This document shows positions 17,507 through 26,425 of a DNA stretch of 64,000 bases, piece after piece. Source of the DNA: Bacteroidia bacterium (GTDB lineage Bacteria > Bacteroidota > Bacteroidia > Cytophagales > Cyclobacteriaceae); assembly GCA_030432655.1 (NCBI GenBank), contig JAUILA010000005.1, forward strand, positions 1 through 64,000, written 5' to 3'. The translations under genes and the position numbers were made by a program. The notes under the pieces are model-generated. The model was not told the DNA's origin and made no database searches. It was given only the letters and a program-made list of their open reading frames with translations. The number at the start of each line of letters is the position of its first letter. Position 1 is the stretch's first letter.

Positions 17507-19197
17507 TGAATTCATTAGACTGGATTGTCCTAGGGGTAACCATTTTGTCTATTGTATCCTATGGGGTCTACAAAAGTCGCGGCAGCAGGGATATTGATGA
17601 TTTCCTGCTGGGTAACAAGTCTATCCGCTGGTGGACCATCGGCTTGTCCATTATGGCTACCCAGGCCAGTGCCATTACGTTTTTGTCAACACCCGGCCAG
17701 GCATATGAAGACGGTATGCGGTTTATACAGATCTACCTGGGACAGCCCATCGCCCTGGTGATCCTGGCAATTACTTTTGTCCCCATCTTTTACAAGCTGA
17801 AAGTTTATACAGCCTATGAATTCCTTGAATCACGATTCGACCTGAAGACCCGTTCGCTGGCATCCCTGTTATTCCTGATTCAGCGTGGTCTTTCGGCAGG
17901 AATCACCATCTACGCCCCGTCCATTATTCTCTCGACCATTCTGGATCTTAACCTAACGCTTACCAATATAATCATCGGTTCGCTGGTTATAATCTACACT
18001 GTTTCAGGTGGAACTACCGCAGTAAGTGTTACGCAGAAGCAGCAGATGGGCGTTATGATGGGAGGGATGATCCTGGCGGGTATTTTCATCGTGAAAATGC
18101 TTCCGGAGAATGTAGGATTTGGTGATGCCGTGAACGTGGCCGGGCATATGGGCCGGCTTGAGGCAGTTGATCTTTCGTTTAACTTATCCGACCGTTATAA
18201 TATCTGGTCCGGACTTATTGGGGGTTTATTTATCGGGTTATCCTATTTCGGCACTGACCAGTCCCAGGTGCAACGCTATATATCCGGGAATTCAATAAAG
18301 GAAAGCCGGCTCGGCCTGATTTTTAACGGGCTGCTCAAGATACCGATGCAGTTCATTATCCTTTTTATCGGAGCAATGGTGTTTGTATTCTACCAGTTTA
18401 ACGCACCGCCCATGATATTCAACAAAGCCGCTGTTGATGATGTGTATGCGTCGGAATACGCACAGCAAATGGAAGAACTCGACGGGCAATACCTGGACGT
18501 TGTCAGTGAAAAGAAAAAGGCCATGGAATCACTGGTGGAGGTAGCCCGGGATGAAGATAACGCGGCTATTTCCAGGGTCCGGGAGAATATAGCTGGTTAT
18601 GAAAACCAGGAAAAAGAAATTCGTGATCAGGCCAAGGAGCTGATCACACGGGTAAATCCGGATGCAGAAACCAATGACACGGATTATGTTTTTATAACGT
18701 TTGTAACGGAATACCTGCCAAATGGCATGATCGGATTGCTGCTGGCGGTTATTTTCTCCGCTGCCATGTCGTCCAGTGCATCAGAACTGAATGCCCTTGC
18801 CTCAACAACCACGGTGGATCTGTATAAACGGTCCATTAAAAAGGACGGGTCTAAAAAACACTATTTGTTGTCATCCAGGTTATTTACCCTGATGTGGGGT
18901 CTTCTCGCGATCGCCTTTGCGACCTATGCTTCTTTACTGGAAAACCTGATCGAACTCATCAATATTATCGGTTCCCTTTTCTATGGCAGTATACTTGGGA
19001 TATTTCTTTCGGCATTCTACATCCGCTACATTAAAGCGAATGCTATCTTCTACGGTACAATCGTGTCACAGACGATGGTTCTTGTGCTTTACAACTATAC
19101 CGATATAGGATACCTTTGGTTTAATCTGATCGGCGTCTCTGCAACCATAGCTTTTGGATTTATATTTCAGTTCCTGCTTTTCATCGGGAAAAAATAA
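17506..19197 (+). CDS. Sodium:solute symporter (SSS family)
   Basis: Inner-membrane Na+-coupled transporter of 563 residues with more than ten membrane spans. The start at 17506 gives MNSLDWIVLGVTILSIVSYG, the first helix; the longer open frame upstream is the membrane peptide gene in another frame. Family motifs include SRDIDDFLLGNKSIRWW, MATQASAITFLSTPGQAYEDG and the SSSASELNALASTTTVD region near the C-terminus. A hydrophilic Glu/Lys-rich insert of about 80 residues (roughly 325-405), likely coiled coil, separates two late helices and is unusual for the family core. The solute is unknown; the deacetylase upstream suggests an amino sugar or sugar. Confidence 0.9.
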   Translation: MNSLDWIVLGVTILSIVSYGVYKSRGSRDIDDFLLGNKSIRWWTIGLSIMATQASAITFLSTPGQAYEDGMRFIQIYLGQPIALVILAITFVPIFYKLKVYTAYEFLESRFDLKTRSLASLLFLIQRGLSAGITIYAPSIILSTILDLNLTLTNIIIGSLVIIYTVSGGTTAVSVTQKQQMGVMMGGMILAGIFIVKMLPENVGFGDAVNVAGHMGRLEAVDLSFNLSDRYNIWSGLIGGLFIGLSYFGTDQSQVQRYISGNSIKESRLGLIFNGLLKIPMQFIILFIGAMVFVFYQFNAPPMIFNKAAVDDVYASEYAQQMEELDGQYLDVVSEKKKAMESLVEVARDEDNAAISRVRENIAGYENQEKEIRDQAKELITRVNPDAETNDTDYVFITFVTEYLPNGMIGLLLAVIFSAAMSSSASELNALASTTTVDLYKRSIKKDGSKKHYLLSSRLFTLMWGLLAIAFATYASLLENLIELINIIGSLFYGSILGIFLSAFYIRYIKANAIFYGTIVSQTMVLVLYNYTDIGYLWFNLIGVSATIAFGFIFQFLLFIGKK

Positions 19198-19224
19198 AGC
19201 CCTGCACCAATGAGGTGCAAGGCT
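19189..19224 (-). terminator. Terminator for the DUF2911 gene (possibly bidirectional)
   Basis: An 11-bp stem with one mismatch (arms 19198-19208 and 19214-19224, loop AATGA). Read on the minus strand it is followed by TTTATTTTTT (19198-19189), so it ends the DUF2911 transcript. It abuts the symporter stop and may also serve that gene, although the plus side lacks a T run. Confidence 0.8.
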
Positions 19225-19246
19225 CAAATTAACAACTTAAAATAGA

Positions 19247-20125
19247 TTACATATTCCGGATCTCGGCAATGAGGTCGTCATTCAGTTTCACGTAACCGAA
19301 ATCACTGTCTGCTTCACTCGCGATGCGCTTGGATTCTTCGGCAGTAGCAATCGCCTCATCTTTCCGGCCCAGTTTAGCCAGTATCTTGGCTTTCAGGTGG
19401 ACATTCCAGAAAGCAGAGGGATTTGCTTCAAGACCTTTATTGATCCATTCCAGTGCCTGCGCCATGTCACGGTCTGTAGCATAATAGTAATTAGCCGCCT
19501 GGATCAGGGTGTTCGGATCTGCTTCCCCTTTTGTCTTTTCTGCAATATCAGCCATTACGATTTCATCAAAATCAACCGTAAAGGGTACCTTAACTGACAT
19601 ATCTGCCCATGAGAGCTCGAGCGCGGCAGATTTATTGTCCTCACTGATGTCACTGATGTTGTAGGTGAGTGCTTCTACGTTTTGAGACAATTTGGTTGGC
19701 TCCACGGAAGTTCTCAGCACTTCTTTTGACTTGTCGTATCCTGCCACATTGCCACCGATTGATAAGTCGCTGTACAACATGAAATCCCAGGTTTTCTTAC
19801 CGGGAACCGTAAATATGAGGTATTCTCCCGCAGGGACCTTGGTGCCTGCCATGGTGATTTCTGTACTTAATGACAGGACACTGCCTGAGTTTGCACCAGA
19901 CCTCCAGATTTGTCCGTAGGGCTGTAAATAGGAGCTGCCTTCGCCAAAAATCTTGCGGTCTTTTACTTTAGGGCGGAAATAATCCACTTTCACTTCAGTC
20001 AGGCCGACCATGCTGGTAACAGAGGCAGGAGAACTGGCCTGCGGCATTTGGATCTGCGCCTGCAGGGAGCCAAAGGCCAACAGAAAGGAAAGTGCTATTG
20101 CATTAATTAAAAGCGTTTTTTTCAT
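19247..20125 (-). CDS. Secreted DUF2911 protein with C-terminal TPR-like repeats
   Basis: 292-residue exported protein. The signal peptide ends around residue 23 (LLAFGSLQAQ). DUF2911 follows (about residues 28-180): PASVTSMVGLTEVKVDYFRPKVKDR, WRSGANSGSVLSLSTEI and VPAGEYLIFTVP are its typical motifs. The C-terminal 90 residues (ALEWINKGLEANPSAFWNV, AKILAKLGRKDEAI) form TPR-like helices. The function of DUF2911 is not established; it is very common in secreted proteins of Bacteroidota. The gene is single, divergent from the glycosylase gene and ends at its own terminator. Confidence 0.88.
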   Translation of the reverse strand: MKKTLLINAIALSFLLAFGSLQAQIQMPQASSPASVTSMVGLTEVKVDYFRPKVKDRKIFGEGSSYLQPYGQIWRSGANSGSVLSLSTEITMAGTKVPAGEYLIFTVPGKKTWDFMLYSDLSIGGNVAGYDKSKEVLRTSVEPTKLSQNVEALTYNISDISEDNKSAALELSWADMSVKVPFTVDFDEIVMADIAEKTKGEADPNTLIQAANYYYATDRDMAQALEWINKGLEANPSAFWNVHLKAKILAKLGRKDEAIATAEESKRIASEADSDFGYVKLNDDLIAEIRNM

Positions 20126-20168
20126 TATTTGGAATGGTTTATGTTTATGGGATTGAAAATTACATAAA

Positions 20169-20780
20169 ATGGTTGATAGTGAAAAGCTGCCTTTGACGTT
20201 CTATCAACAGGGGAGTGTCACAGATATTGCAAAGGACTTGCTGGGAAAATACCTCTGGACCCGGATTAACGATGAGCCGGTGGCCGGGATGATTGTGGAA
20301 ACAGAAGCGTATTCCTACCTTGAAAAAGCATGCCATGCTCATTTAAACCGCCGGACAACCCGCACTGAAATGCTGTTTGCCTCCGGTGGTGTTGCATACA
20401 TTTACCTCTGCTATGGTATTCATCACCTGTTCAATGTGGTCACCAACAGGGAGGAAACAGCGGAGGCAGTACTCATCAGAGGAGTGGAACCCGTTTTTGG
20501 TCTTGATATAATGAAAAAACGGCGAGGATCAAACGTGTCGGAAAACCAGCTGACTTCCGGGCCAGGTAAACTCTCCCAGGCGATGGGAATTACCACGGAT
20601 TTGAACGGGACCAGTCTGACAGAAGATGAAATCTGGATCAGTCCGGGAAAAACCATTCGTAAGCGTGACATTATTCATGATGTCAGGATCGGTGTGGATT
20701 ACGCGGGTGAAGACGCCAAATTACCCTGGAGATTCCTTATCCGCGACAATCCTTATGTCAGTATTTTGCCAAAATCATGA
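20169..20780 (+). CDS. mpg: DNA-3-methyladenine glycosylase (AAG/MPG type)
   Basis: Base-excision repair glycosylase that removes alkylated purines such as 3-methyladenine. The 203-residue length and motifs match the AAG family: DIAKDLLGKYL, VETEAYSY with the catalytic Glu (E46) and stacking Tyr (Y48), HAHLNRRTTRTEMLF, YIYLCYGIHHLFNVV, AVLIRGVEP and LTSGPGKLSQAMGI. It starts 43 bp from the divergent DUF2911 gene and is monocistronic. Nothing is missing from the active site. Confidence 0.95.
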   Translation: MVDSEKLPLTFYQQGSVTDIAKDLLGKYLWTRINDEPVAGMIVETEAYSYLEKACHAHLNRRTTRTEMLFASGGVAYIYLCYGIHHLFNVVTNREETAEAVLIRGVEPVFGLDIMKKRRGSNVSENQLTSGPGKLSQAMGITTDLNGTSLTEDEIWISPGKTIRKRDIIHDVRIGVDYAGEDAKLPWRFLIRDNPYVSILPKS

Positions 20781-20816
20781 TTTTAACCAGAAATTGACAG
20801 GATCTGTCGTCCGGGT

Positions 20817-20848
20817 GTTGAACTAATTGGTGATAGCCCTTAAGTTTG
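20817..20848 (+). promoter_or_regulatory. Promoter of the OmpA/PD40 gene
   Basis: GTTG (20817-20820) serves as the -33 element, and TAAGTTTG (20841-20848) exactly matches TAnnTTTG. The spacer is 20 bp. The ATG at 20866 is 17 bp downstream, implying a very short leader. Confidence 0.6.
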
Positions 20849-20865
20849 TAATACAAAATGCCGCT

Positions 20866-22398
20866 ATGAAAAGATTTTTTTTCTTCCTCTTATTTTTTTC
20901 AACACTTCTGACTGTTTCGGGACAGGATATTTTTGTAAATCTGAATTCTTCGGCAGACGAACAGTTGCCAATTCTTTCCCCTGACCGGCGCACGATCTAT
21001 TTTACACGTACCAACTTTGAAGGGAATACCGGCGGGATCAGCGATCCGGGAGATATCTGGTACAGTGTTATGGATGAATCAGGAGGCTGGTCAACGCCCA
21101 AAAACGCACGTGAATTAAATAATATCGGGTTCAATGCGGTGCTGGGATTCTCCGTAGACAATCGTTTGATCTATCTTCATAATCATTACAACCGGGATAA
21201 TTCCTCTGCCTCCACCCAGGGGATTTCCCGTGCCGTGAGCCGCGGAGACGGATGGAGCCGCCCTGAAAATATCAGTATTCCCTACTTCCTCAACCGTTCC
21301 CGTCAGCAGAGCGGATATATTTCGCCGGACGGCAAGGTTATGGTGTTGTCCATCCAGGGATATAATACAAATGGAGTGGAAGACCTTTATGTTTGTTTCA
21401 ACGAAGGCAGCAAATGGAGTGAGCCTGTTAACCTGGGTAAAGTGATCAACAGCAGTGCCCAGGAATTCACACCCTTCCTTTCAAGCGATAAAAAGACACT
21501 CTACTATTCCTCCAATGGAAAGGGAGGAAAAGGCAGCAGTGATGTTTTTATGAGTACGCGCCTTGATGAATCGTGGAAAAACTGGAGTGATCCCGTTCCT
21601 GTTAATGCCGTGAATTCGCAGGGACGTGAACTGGGCTATCGTGAATATGATGATTTTGCCTTATTTTCATCCACCATCAACAGTGACGGGTACAGTGATA
21701 TTAAGTACTATTCGTCCCGTGAAGACGATAAAATCGAACCGGTGGAAGTTGATACGCCACTTGTGGTAAGTGAACCGGTCCTGACAGACAAACAGGCTAT
21801 TTTCGGTACTATAAAGAATGCCAATGATAAAACACCTGTACCGGCTGCATCATTAAATGTACAATGGGAGAATGAATCGACCCCGGTGAATGTGGAATCC
21901 GGCGGTGTTTATTCCTACAATTATCTATCCCCCGGCACATACAGGATCCAGATCAATGCAGCGGGTTTCATCAGTGCCTCTGAAACCGTGGAGATCACCG
22001 AGGGTACCACGGGGCCAGTTGAAAAAAATATATTGCTTCAGCCGGTGGAAGTAGGCACTACCGTACAGTTGCATAATGTTCTTTTTGCCCAGTCGAAACC
22101 TGATATATTACCTGAGTCCTTCCCTGAACTTGATATGGTGGTGGATTTCCTAAGAGCGAACCCGTCCATCAAAATTCGTCTCGAAGGCCATACAGATAAT
22201 CGTGGTGTTCCTAAACATAACCTCAGGTTATCCAGGGCGCGGGTGGAATCAGTCGAAGAATACCTGGTAAACAAAGGTATCAGTAGTCGCAGGATATCCG
22301 GCAAGGGGTATGGGGGCACCAAGCCTATCGCGGATAACAGCAATGAAGAAACACGAAAGCTTAACCGCCGGGTTGAATTCACTATTGTAAAAGACTAG
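20866..22398 (+). CDS. OmpA-family lipid-free envelope protein with PD40 propeller
   Basis: 510 residues. ATG 20866 is preferred over the upstream in-frame start because it gives the signal peptide MKRFFFFLLFFSTLLTVSGQ. Then come WD40/PD40-like repeats (LPILSPDRRTIYFTR, SGYISPDGKVMVLSIQG, FTPFLSSDKKTLYYSSNG), a carboxypeptidase-regulatory-like beta-sandwich (about residues 318-395) and a C-terminal OmpA domain with IRLEGHTDNRG and HNLRLSRARVESVEEYL, which binds peptidoglycan. This architecture is frequent in Bacteroidota, including relatives of PorE-type proteins of the type IX system, but no other secretion gene is adjacent. It is probably anchored to peptidoglycan in the periplasm. Confidence 0.9.
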   Translation: MKRFFFFLLFFSTLLTVSGQDIFVNLNSSADEQLPILSPDRRTIYFTRTNFEGNTGGISDPGDIWYSVMDESGGWSTPKNARELNNIGFNAVLGFSVDNRLIYLHNHYNRDNSSASTQGISRAVSRGDGWSRPENISIPYFLNRSRQQSGYISPDGKVMVLSIQGYNTNGVEDLYVCFNEGSKWSEPVNLGKVINSSAQEFTPFLSSDKKTLYYSSNGKGGKGSSDVFMSTRLDESWKNWSDPVPVNAVNSQGRELGYREYDDFALFSSTINSDGYSDIKYYSSREDDKIEPVEVDTPLVVSEPVLTDKQAIFGTIKNANDKTPVPAASLNVQWENESTPVNVESGGVYSYNYLSPGTYRIQINAAGFISASETVEITEGTTGPVEKNILLQPVEVGTTVQLHNVLFAQSKPDILPESFPELDMVVDFLRANPSIKIRLEGHTDNRGVPKHNLRLSRARVESVEEYLVNKGISSRRISGKGYGGTKPIADNSNEETRKLNRRVEFTIVKD

Positions 22399-22412
22399 GA
22401 GCTTCGGGAATT

Positions 22413-22443
22413 TCAGTAATTTAGGAATACCTGAAATTACTGA
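22413..22443 (+). promoter_or_regulatory. Long hairpin ending 3 bases before the serine hydrolase start codon
   Basis: Arms TCAGTAATTTAGG (22413-22425) and CCTGAAATTACTGA (22430-22443) pair over 13 bp with one bulged G and a 4-nt AATA loop. No T run follows, so it is not a normal terminator. It covers the place where a ribosome would bind for the gene at 22447. Confidence 0.55.
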
Positions 22444-22446
22444 TCC

Positions 22447-23580
22447 ATGAGACTGATATTCTTACTCACACTACTTTCAATTTGTGTTTCACTCCCGGGC
22501 CAGGAGCGCTATTTTCCTGAGCGCGGTGAATGGCAGGAAAAACCCTCTGAGGGATTTGACACAGACTTGCTTAATGGAGTAATGGAATTTGCCCTGGAGA
22601 ATGAATACGAAGGCTCCAGGGACCTTAAAATTGCTATCCTTGAAGGCTTTGCCTCCGAACCTTATCATGATATTGAAGGTCCGGTAAGAGAAAGGGGTGG
22701 TCCGGCCGGATTAATCATTAAAGACGGCTACATTGCCGCCTCCTGGGGCGACCTCTCCAAGGTTGATATGACCTTCTCCGTAACAAAAAGCTACCTGTCC
22801 ACCGTAGCGGCTGTCGCATGGCAGGCTGGCACAATACCAGATCTCACTGAACCAGTCCGAAATTATGTCTGGGATGGTTCATTTGATGGCAGACACAACG
22901 GAAAAATAACCTGGGAACATTTACTTACTCAGTCTTCTGATTGGTCTGGCCGGTTGTTTGGTATGGACGACTGGGCTGACCGTCCTCCTTCTGAAGGAGA
23001 TCTGGATGACTGGAAGTACAGGGACCTGAATGAGCCCGGTACCGTATTTGAATACAATGATGTAAGGGTTAACTTATTGGCATATAGTTTATTACATGTT
23101 TTACGTGAACCATTACCTCAGGTGCTGAAACGAGAGATAATGGATCCCATTGGTGCTTCTTCAACCTGGCGATGGTTTGGCTATGACAATGCCTGGGTAG
23201 ATATTGACGGACTCAGCATGAAGTCAGTCACCGGGGGTGGACATTCGGGAGGAGGTGTGTTTGTCAATACCTATGACCAGGCCCGTTTCGGACTGCTGTT
23301 TGCCAGGGACGGACGCTGGAAAGACCATCAACTCATTATTCCGGAATGGATAGACATGGCTACTCGTCCGTCGCCGGCCATGGATTCTTACGGGTACATG
23401 TGGTGGCTCCTTCCTGACGACCTGGAAGGGGTGCCAGGCGGATTGTATTATGCAGCCGGTTTCGGCGGCAATTTTATCGTTGTTGATCAGGAGAATGACC
23501 TGGTTATTGTGACAAGGTGGCTGGCTCCGTCGAAATTACGGGATTTTGTCAAACAGGTTTATTCCGCACTTGACAAGTAA
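22447..23580 (+). CDS. Secreted serine hydrolase (beta-lactamase/class C-like fold)
   Basis: 377-residue exported member of the serine beta-lactamase-like superfamily (esterases, DD-peptidases, amidases). A signal peptide ends near residue 18 (CVSLPGQ). The nucleophile motif SVTK is at 111-114, and a YND triad (EYNDVRVNLLAYSLL) takes the place of the YxN motif. A late GFGGN segment (residues 338-342) stands near where the KTG/HxG motif usually falls. Substrate unknown. It follows the OmpA gene by 48 bp, separated by the hairpin at 22413-22443, so it may be read through or independently expressed. It converges with the DUF5009 gene. Confidence 0.85.
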   Translation: MRLIFLLTLLSICVSLPGQERYFPERGEWQEKPSEGFDTDLLNGVMEFALENEYEGSRDLKIAILEGFASEPYHDIEGPVRERGGPAGLIIKDGYIAASWGDLSKVDMTFSVTKSYLSTVAAVAWQAGTIPDLTEPVRNYVWDGSFDGRHNGKITWEHLLTQSSDWSGRLFGMDDWADRPPSEGDLDDWKYRDLNEPGTVFEYNDVRVNLLAYSLLHVLREPLPQVLKREIMDPIGASSTWRWFGYDNAWVDIDGLSMKSVTGGGHSGGGVFVNTYDQARFGLLFARDGRWKDHQLIIPEWIDMATRPSPAMDSYGYMWWLLPDDLEGVPGGLYYAAGFGGNFIVVDQENDLVIVTRWLAPSKLRDFVKQVYSALDK

Positions 23581-23591
23581 TATCCAAATGT

Positions 23592-24698
23592 TCAGACTTT
23601 AAGAATAATTCCGCGTTTGTCGAGCCATTTGGTAGCAAGCCACACTATCATCATAATTGACAGAGCAAACAGCAACGAACCGATCTTATCTCCAATGGGT
23701 TCATATATGCCCCGGTAAATGATTCCATACACCGACCGGCCCTCGATCCGGAAAAATAGCAATAATATTATCAGGTATTCCGAAAGCAGGTAGGAGAAGA
23801 GTGGGTTCTTGCCAAACGTTCTGAAAAAACCCATCCTGAATGGTGGGGTTCGCATATCCAGCAGGTAGATCAGTATACCGATAAGTACAAAATCAAGACC
23901 TGTGGTAAGGGTTACGAAGGAACTCGTCCAGAGCTTTTTGTTAACCGGGAAAACAAAATGCCACAAATAGCTGATTATAAGTAAGCCTGCACCGGCAGCC
24001 ATTATCATAAAGAGTTTCCGGTAATCCACGCCATCACGAACGTAAATGCCCAGTAAAAATCCGGCAAGTACATTCACAATACTGGGCAGGGTACTTAATA
24101 ACCCTTCCGGATCAAACGGGATCCCGTCACCATGGTATAAATGGTCCGGGCCAAACAGCCAGAGATCAAGTGTTCGAACTGCATTATTCTCCAGGGTGTA
24201 ATCACCAAAAACATACATAAGCAGCCAGTATGCCAGCAAAAAGACGACCGACCAGATAAATAATCCACGTGGCTTAATAAAGTAAATCATTATGGAGGCG
24301 ACGAAATAGGACAGGGCAATGCGCTGAAGGACACCCAGTATTCTTGAGTCGGAAAGGGTTACTAATTGCAGGCCATTCTCCGAATGTTCGACAAAAGGAA
24401 ACAAATACATGGTGTAGCCCAGGAAGAAGATAATGATACTCCGGATGAAAACCTTTTTAAAAACCGGTCCGAAATCGCTGTTTTCCCATCGTTTTGCCAC
24501 AAAGGCAAGGGCATTTCCCACGGCGAACAGGAAGCTTGGGAAGACCAGATCGGTTGGTGTAAATCCGTGCCAGTCAGCATGCAGAAGGAGTGAGAATGTA
24601 TTGCCCCAGTCGCCGGGCGAATTTACGATGATCATGAAAGCGATGGTCATACCACGAAATACATCCAGCGCTTCAAAGCGTTTCTTGTCAAGGGTCAT
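23592..24698 (-). CDS. DUF5009 / heparan-alpha-glucosaminide N-acetyltransferase-like membrane protein
   Basis: 368-residue polytopic membrane protein with about ten spans. The opening KRFEALDVFRGMTIAFMIIVN and DWHGFTPTDLVFPSFLFAVG are the hallmark of the HGSNAT/NagX/YeiB-related acyltransferase superfamily; the His in HADWHGFTPTDL lies in the loop used for catalysis in HGSNAT. It presumably transfers an acetyl group across the membrane to an amino sugar, but this is inferred from the family. The gene is single, tail to tail with the serine hydrolase and about 75 bp downstream of the MoeB-like gene on the same strand. Confidence 0.85.
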   Translation of the reverse strand: MTLDKKRFEALDVFRGMTIAFMIIVNSPGDWGNTFSLLLHADWHGFTPTDLVFPSFLFAVGNALAFVAKRWENSDFGPVFKKVFIRSIIIFFLGYTMYLFPFVEHSENGLQLVTLSDSRILGVLQRIALSYFVASIMIYFIKPRGLFIWSVVFLLAYWLLMYVFGDYTLENNAVRTLDLWLFGPDHLYHGDGIPFDPEGLLSTLPSIVNVLAGFLLGIYVRDGVDYRKLFMIMAAGAGLLIISYLWHFVFPVNKKLWTSSFVTLTTGLDFVLIGILIYLLDMRTPPFRMGFFRTFGKNPLFSYLLSEYLIILLLFFRIEGRSVYGIIYRGIYEPIGDKIGSLLFALSIMMIVWLATKWLDKRGIILKV

Positions 24699-24774
24699 AA
24701 GGTGAAGGTTGGTCGGGCGTAATTTAGTATGATTTAAACTTCTAATCCAAACCGTTCGTGTAGAGTTCAGTCAA

Positions 24775-25827
24775 TCACGAGGTGCGACTGGCAAGGAAAG
24801 GTGACAAGCCTTCTGTTAAGTTATAACAAGTACCACTGAACCCTGCTTCGCGTAACTGCCGGATGGCTTCCACCGATCGGCGTCCGGACTGGCAAATGAC
24901 TATTACGGACTTTTTTTCCATGATCGGGCCAAAATGGTTCCGCAGCTCAGGAAGGGGGATATTTAAACCTCCTACATTCTCCCGCTCAAATTCATCAGGA
25001 TTGCGGACGTCCAGTATGGTTATTTTCTGCTCTTCAAGATGTTGGTGCATTCCTTCGGTGTCCAGTTCTGTAATGCCGGGATCTTCGTAGGCCTTTAGAA
25101 TGGATTCATCCCTTCGCCTGAATTTTACAATGCTTGTCTGAAAAGTGTTCAGATCGACGGACAGCAACTTGCCGGAAAGGACTTCACCTGTTGCTGTGAT
25201 GAGCTTTATGCATTCCAGTGCCTGGAGAGAACCGATTATACCGGGAACAACACCCACCACACCTTCCTGATCACAGGAAAGAACTATCTCGCCGGGCGGT
25301 TCCGGAAACAAACAGCGGTAAGTCGGACCATTCCTGTAATTGAAAACAGAAACCTGTCCTTCCCAGCGAAAAATCGCACCGTATATGAGCGGTTTATTAT
25401 TCCGGACACAGGCATCACTTATCTGGTAGCGGGCAGGAATATTGTCGGTCGTATCTATGACGATATCATAAGCGTTAATGAGCCTGTCAGCATTTTGATG
25501 ATTAACACGTTCCGTATACGTATTGATCGTGCTGTGGGGATTCAGTGCTTTAAGACGTGTGGCAGCAACGTCCGCTTTTTTCTGTCCGATATCGGCAGTT
25601 GTATAAAGCACCTGGCGCTGTAAATTGGATAGTGCCACCACATCCGGATCGGCAATACCTATTGTTCCAACCCCGGCCGCGATCAGGTACTGTAAAACAG
25701 GACAGCCCAGTCCGCCTGCCCCGATCACCAATACACTGGCAGTTTTTAGCTTTTCCTGGGCTTCTTCACCAAAATCCTTCAAGCGTAGGTGGCGACTGTA
25801 TCGCTCTGCTTCTTCTTTGCTGAACAT
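24775..25827 (-). CDS. moeB: MoeB/ThiF-family adenylyltransferase with C-terminal rhodanese domain
   Basis: E1-like enzyme that adenylates the C-terminus of a ubiquitin-like sulfur carrier (MoaD or ThiS) for molybdopterin or thiamine synthesis. Residues 1-240 hold RYSRHLRLKDFG, the ATP loop GAGGLGCPVLQYL (37-49), DTTDN (125-129) and C185 in SCDQEG. Residues 258-345 are a rhodanese domain with active-site loop CQSGRRS (C312). The zinc-binding CxxC pairs of E. coli MoeB appear lost: the first pair reads TYRC (T169, C172) and the second is replaced by FRRRDES. No moaD, moaE or thi gene is nearby, so the partner carrier is unknown. Confidence 0.87.
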   Translation of the reverse strand: MFSKEEAERYSRHLRLKDFGEEAQEKLKTASVLVIGAGGLGCPVLQYLIAAGVGTIGIADPDVVALSNLQRQVLYTTADIGQKKADVAATRLKALNPHSTINTYTERVNHQNADRLINAYDIVIDTTDNIPARYQISDACVRNNKPLIYGAIFRWEGQVSVFNYRNGPTYRCLFPEPPGEIVLSCDQEGVVGVVPGIIGSLQALECIKLITATGEVLSGKLLSVDLNTFQTSIVKFRRRDESILKAYEDPGITELDTEGMHQHLEEQKITILDVRNPDEFERENVGGLNIPLPELRNHFGPIMEKKSVIVICQSGRRSVEAIRQLREAGFSGTCYNLTEGLSPFLASRTS

Positions 25828-25853
25828 AAAGTGAAGTTACTGGGACGTGAGGT

Positions 25854-25883
25854 AAAAAAAAAGCCCTCACCGAAGTGAGGGCT
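25854..25883 (-). terminator. Rho-independent terminator after the fasciclin gene
   Basis: A perfect 9-bp stem AGCCCTCAC/GTGAGGGCT (25862-25870, 25875-25883) with a CGAA tetraloop, followed on the minus strand by eight T residues (25861-25854). Confidence 0.92.
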
Positions 25884-25914
25884 CCCCTTAACCAACAATC
25901 AACCAACAATCATC

Positions 25915-26394
25915 TTACTGCAACGATGGCGGCAAGATGACAGTATCTACAATATGTACAACACCGTTATCGGCATTAATATCTGCTTTGACGACAGTTG
26001 CGTCATTAATTTTAACTTTCGGACCCACCTTAATGTTTACATCATTTCCTTCGACCGTTTTAGCCATGGACCCATCTTTCAGGTCTGACGACATTACTTT
26101 GCCTCCAACCACGTGGTAAGTTAGAACAGCAACCAGTTTATCTTTGTTCTCCGGTTTTAACAGACTTTCCAGAACTCCATCGGGAAGCGCTTCAAAGGCT
26201 TCATTAGTAGGAGCAAAAACCGTAAATGGTCCGTCGCCTTTCAGTGTCTCTTCCAGTCCGGCTGCCTTAATGGCTGCGTTAAGCGTGCTTAAATCATCTG
26301 CTTGCGAAGCCAATGCGGAAATGGTCTGTGCGTTGGCAGAAAAGAGAAACAATGTGAAAATAGTACTCAGTATGGTTAAATTTATCTTCTTCAT
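25915..26394 (-). CDS. Secreted fasciclin-domain protein
   Basis: 159 residues with a signal peptide ([23 protein letters not shown]) and a single FAS1 domain: [31 protein letters not shown] (split here over the H1 motif region), [16 protein letters not shown] and the H2-type ending [16 protein letters not shown]1 proteins mediate adhesion or bind small hydrophobic ligands outside the cell. It is monocistronic, with a TATCTTTG promoter element upstream and a strong terminator, suggesting high expression. Confidence 0.93.
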   Translation of the reverse strand: MKKINLTILSTIFTLFLFSANAQTISALASQADDLSTLNAAIKAAGLEETLKGDGPFTVFAPTNEAFEALPDGVLESLLKPENKDKLVAVLTYHVVGGKVMSSDLKDGSMAKTVEGNDVNIKVGPKVKINDATVVKADINADNGVVHIVDTVILPPSLQ

Positions 26395-26425
26395 TATAGT
26401 ATTGTTTTTAAATTCAATAATATAG

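Noticed and set aside
25890-25911. Tandem repeat AACCAACAATC x2, considered as part of a repeat array
   Set aside because: Only two 11-bp units without spacers, between a stop codon and a terminator; not a CRISPR and too short for a mobile-element end.
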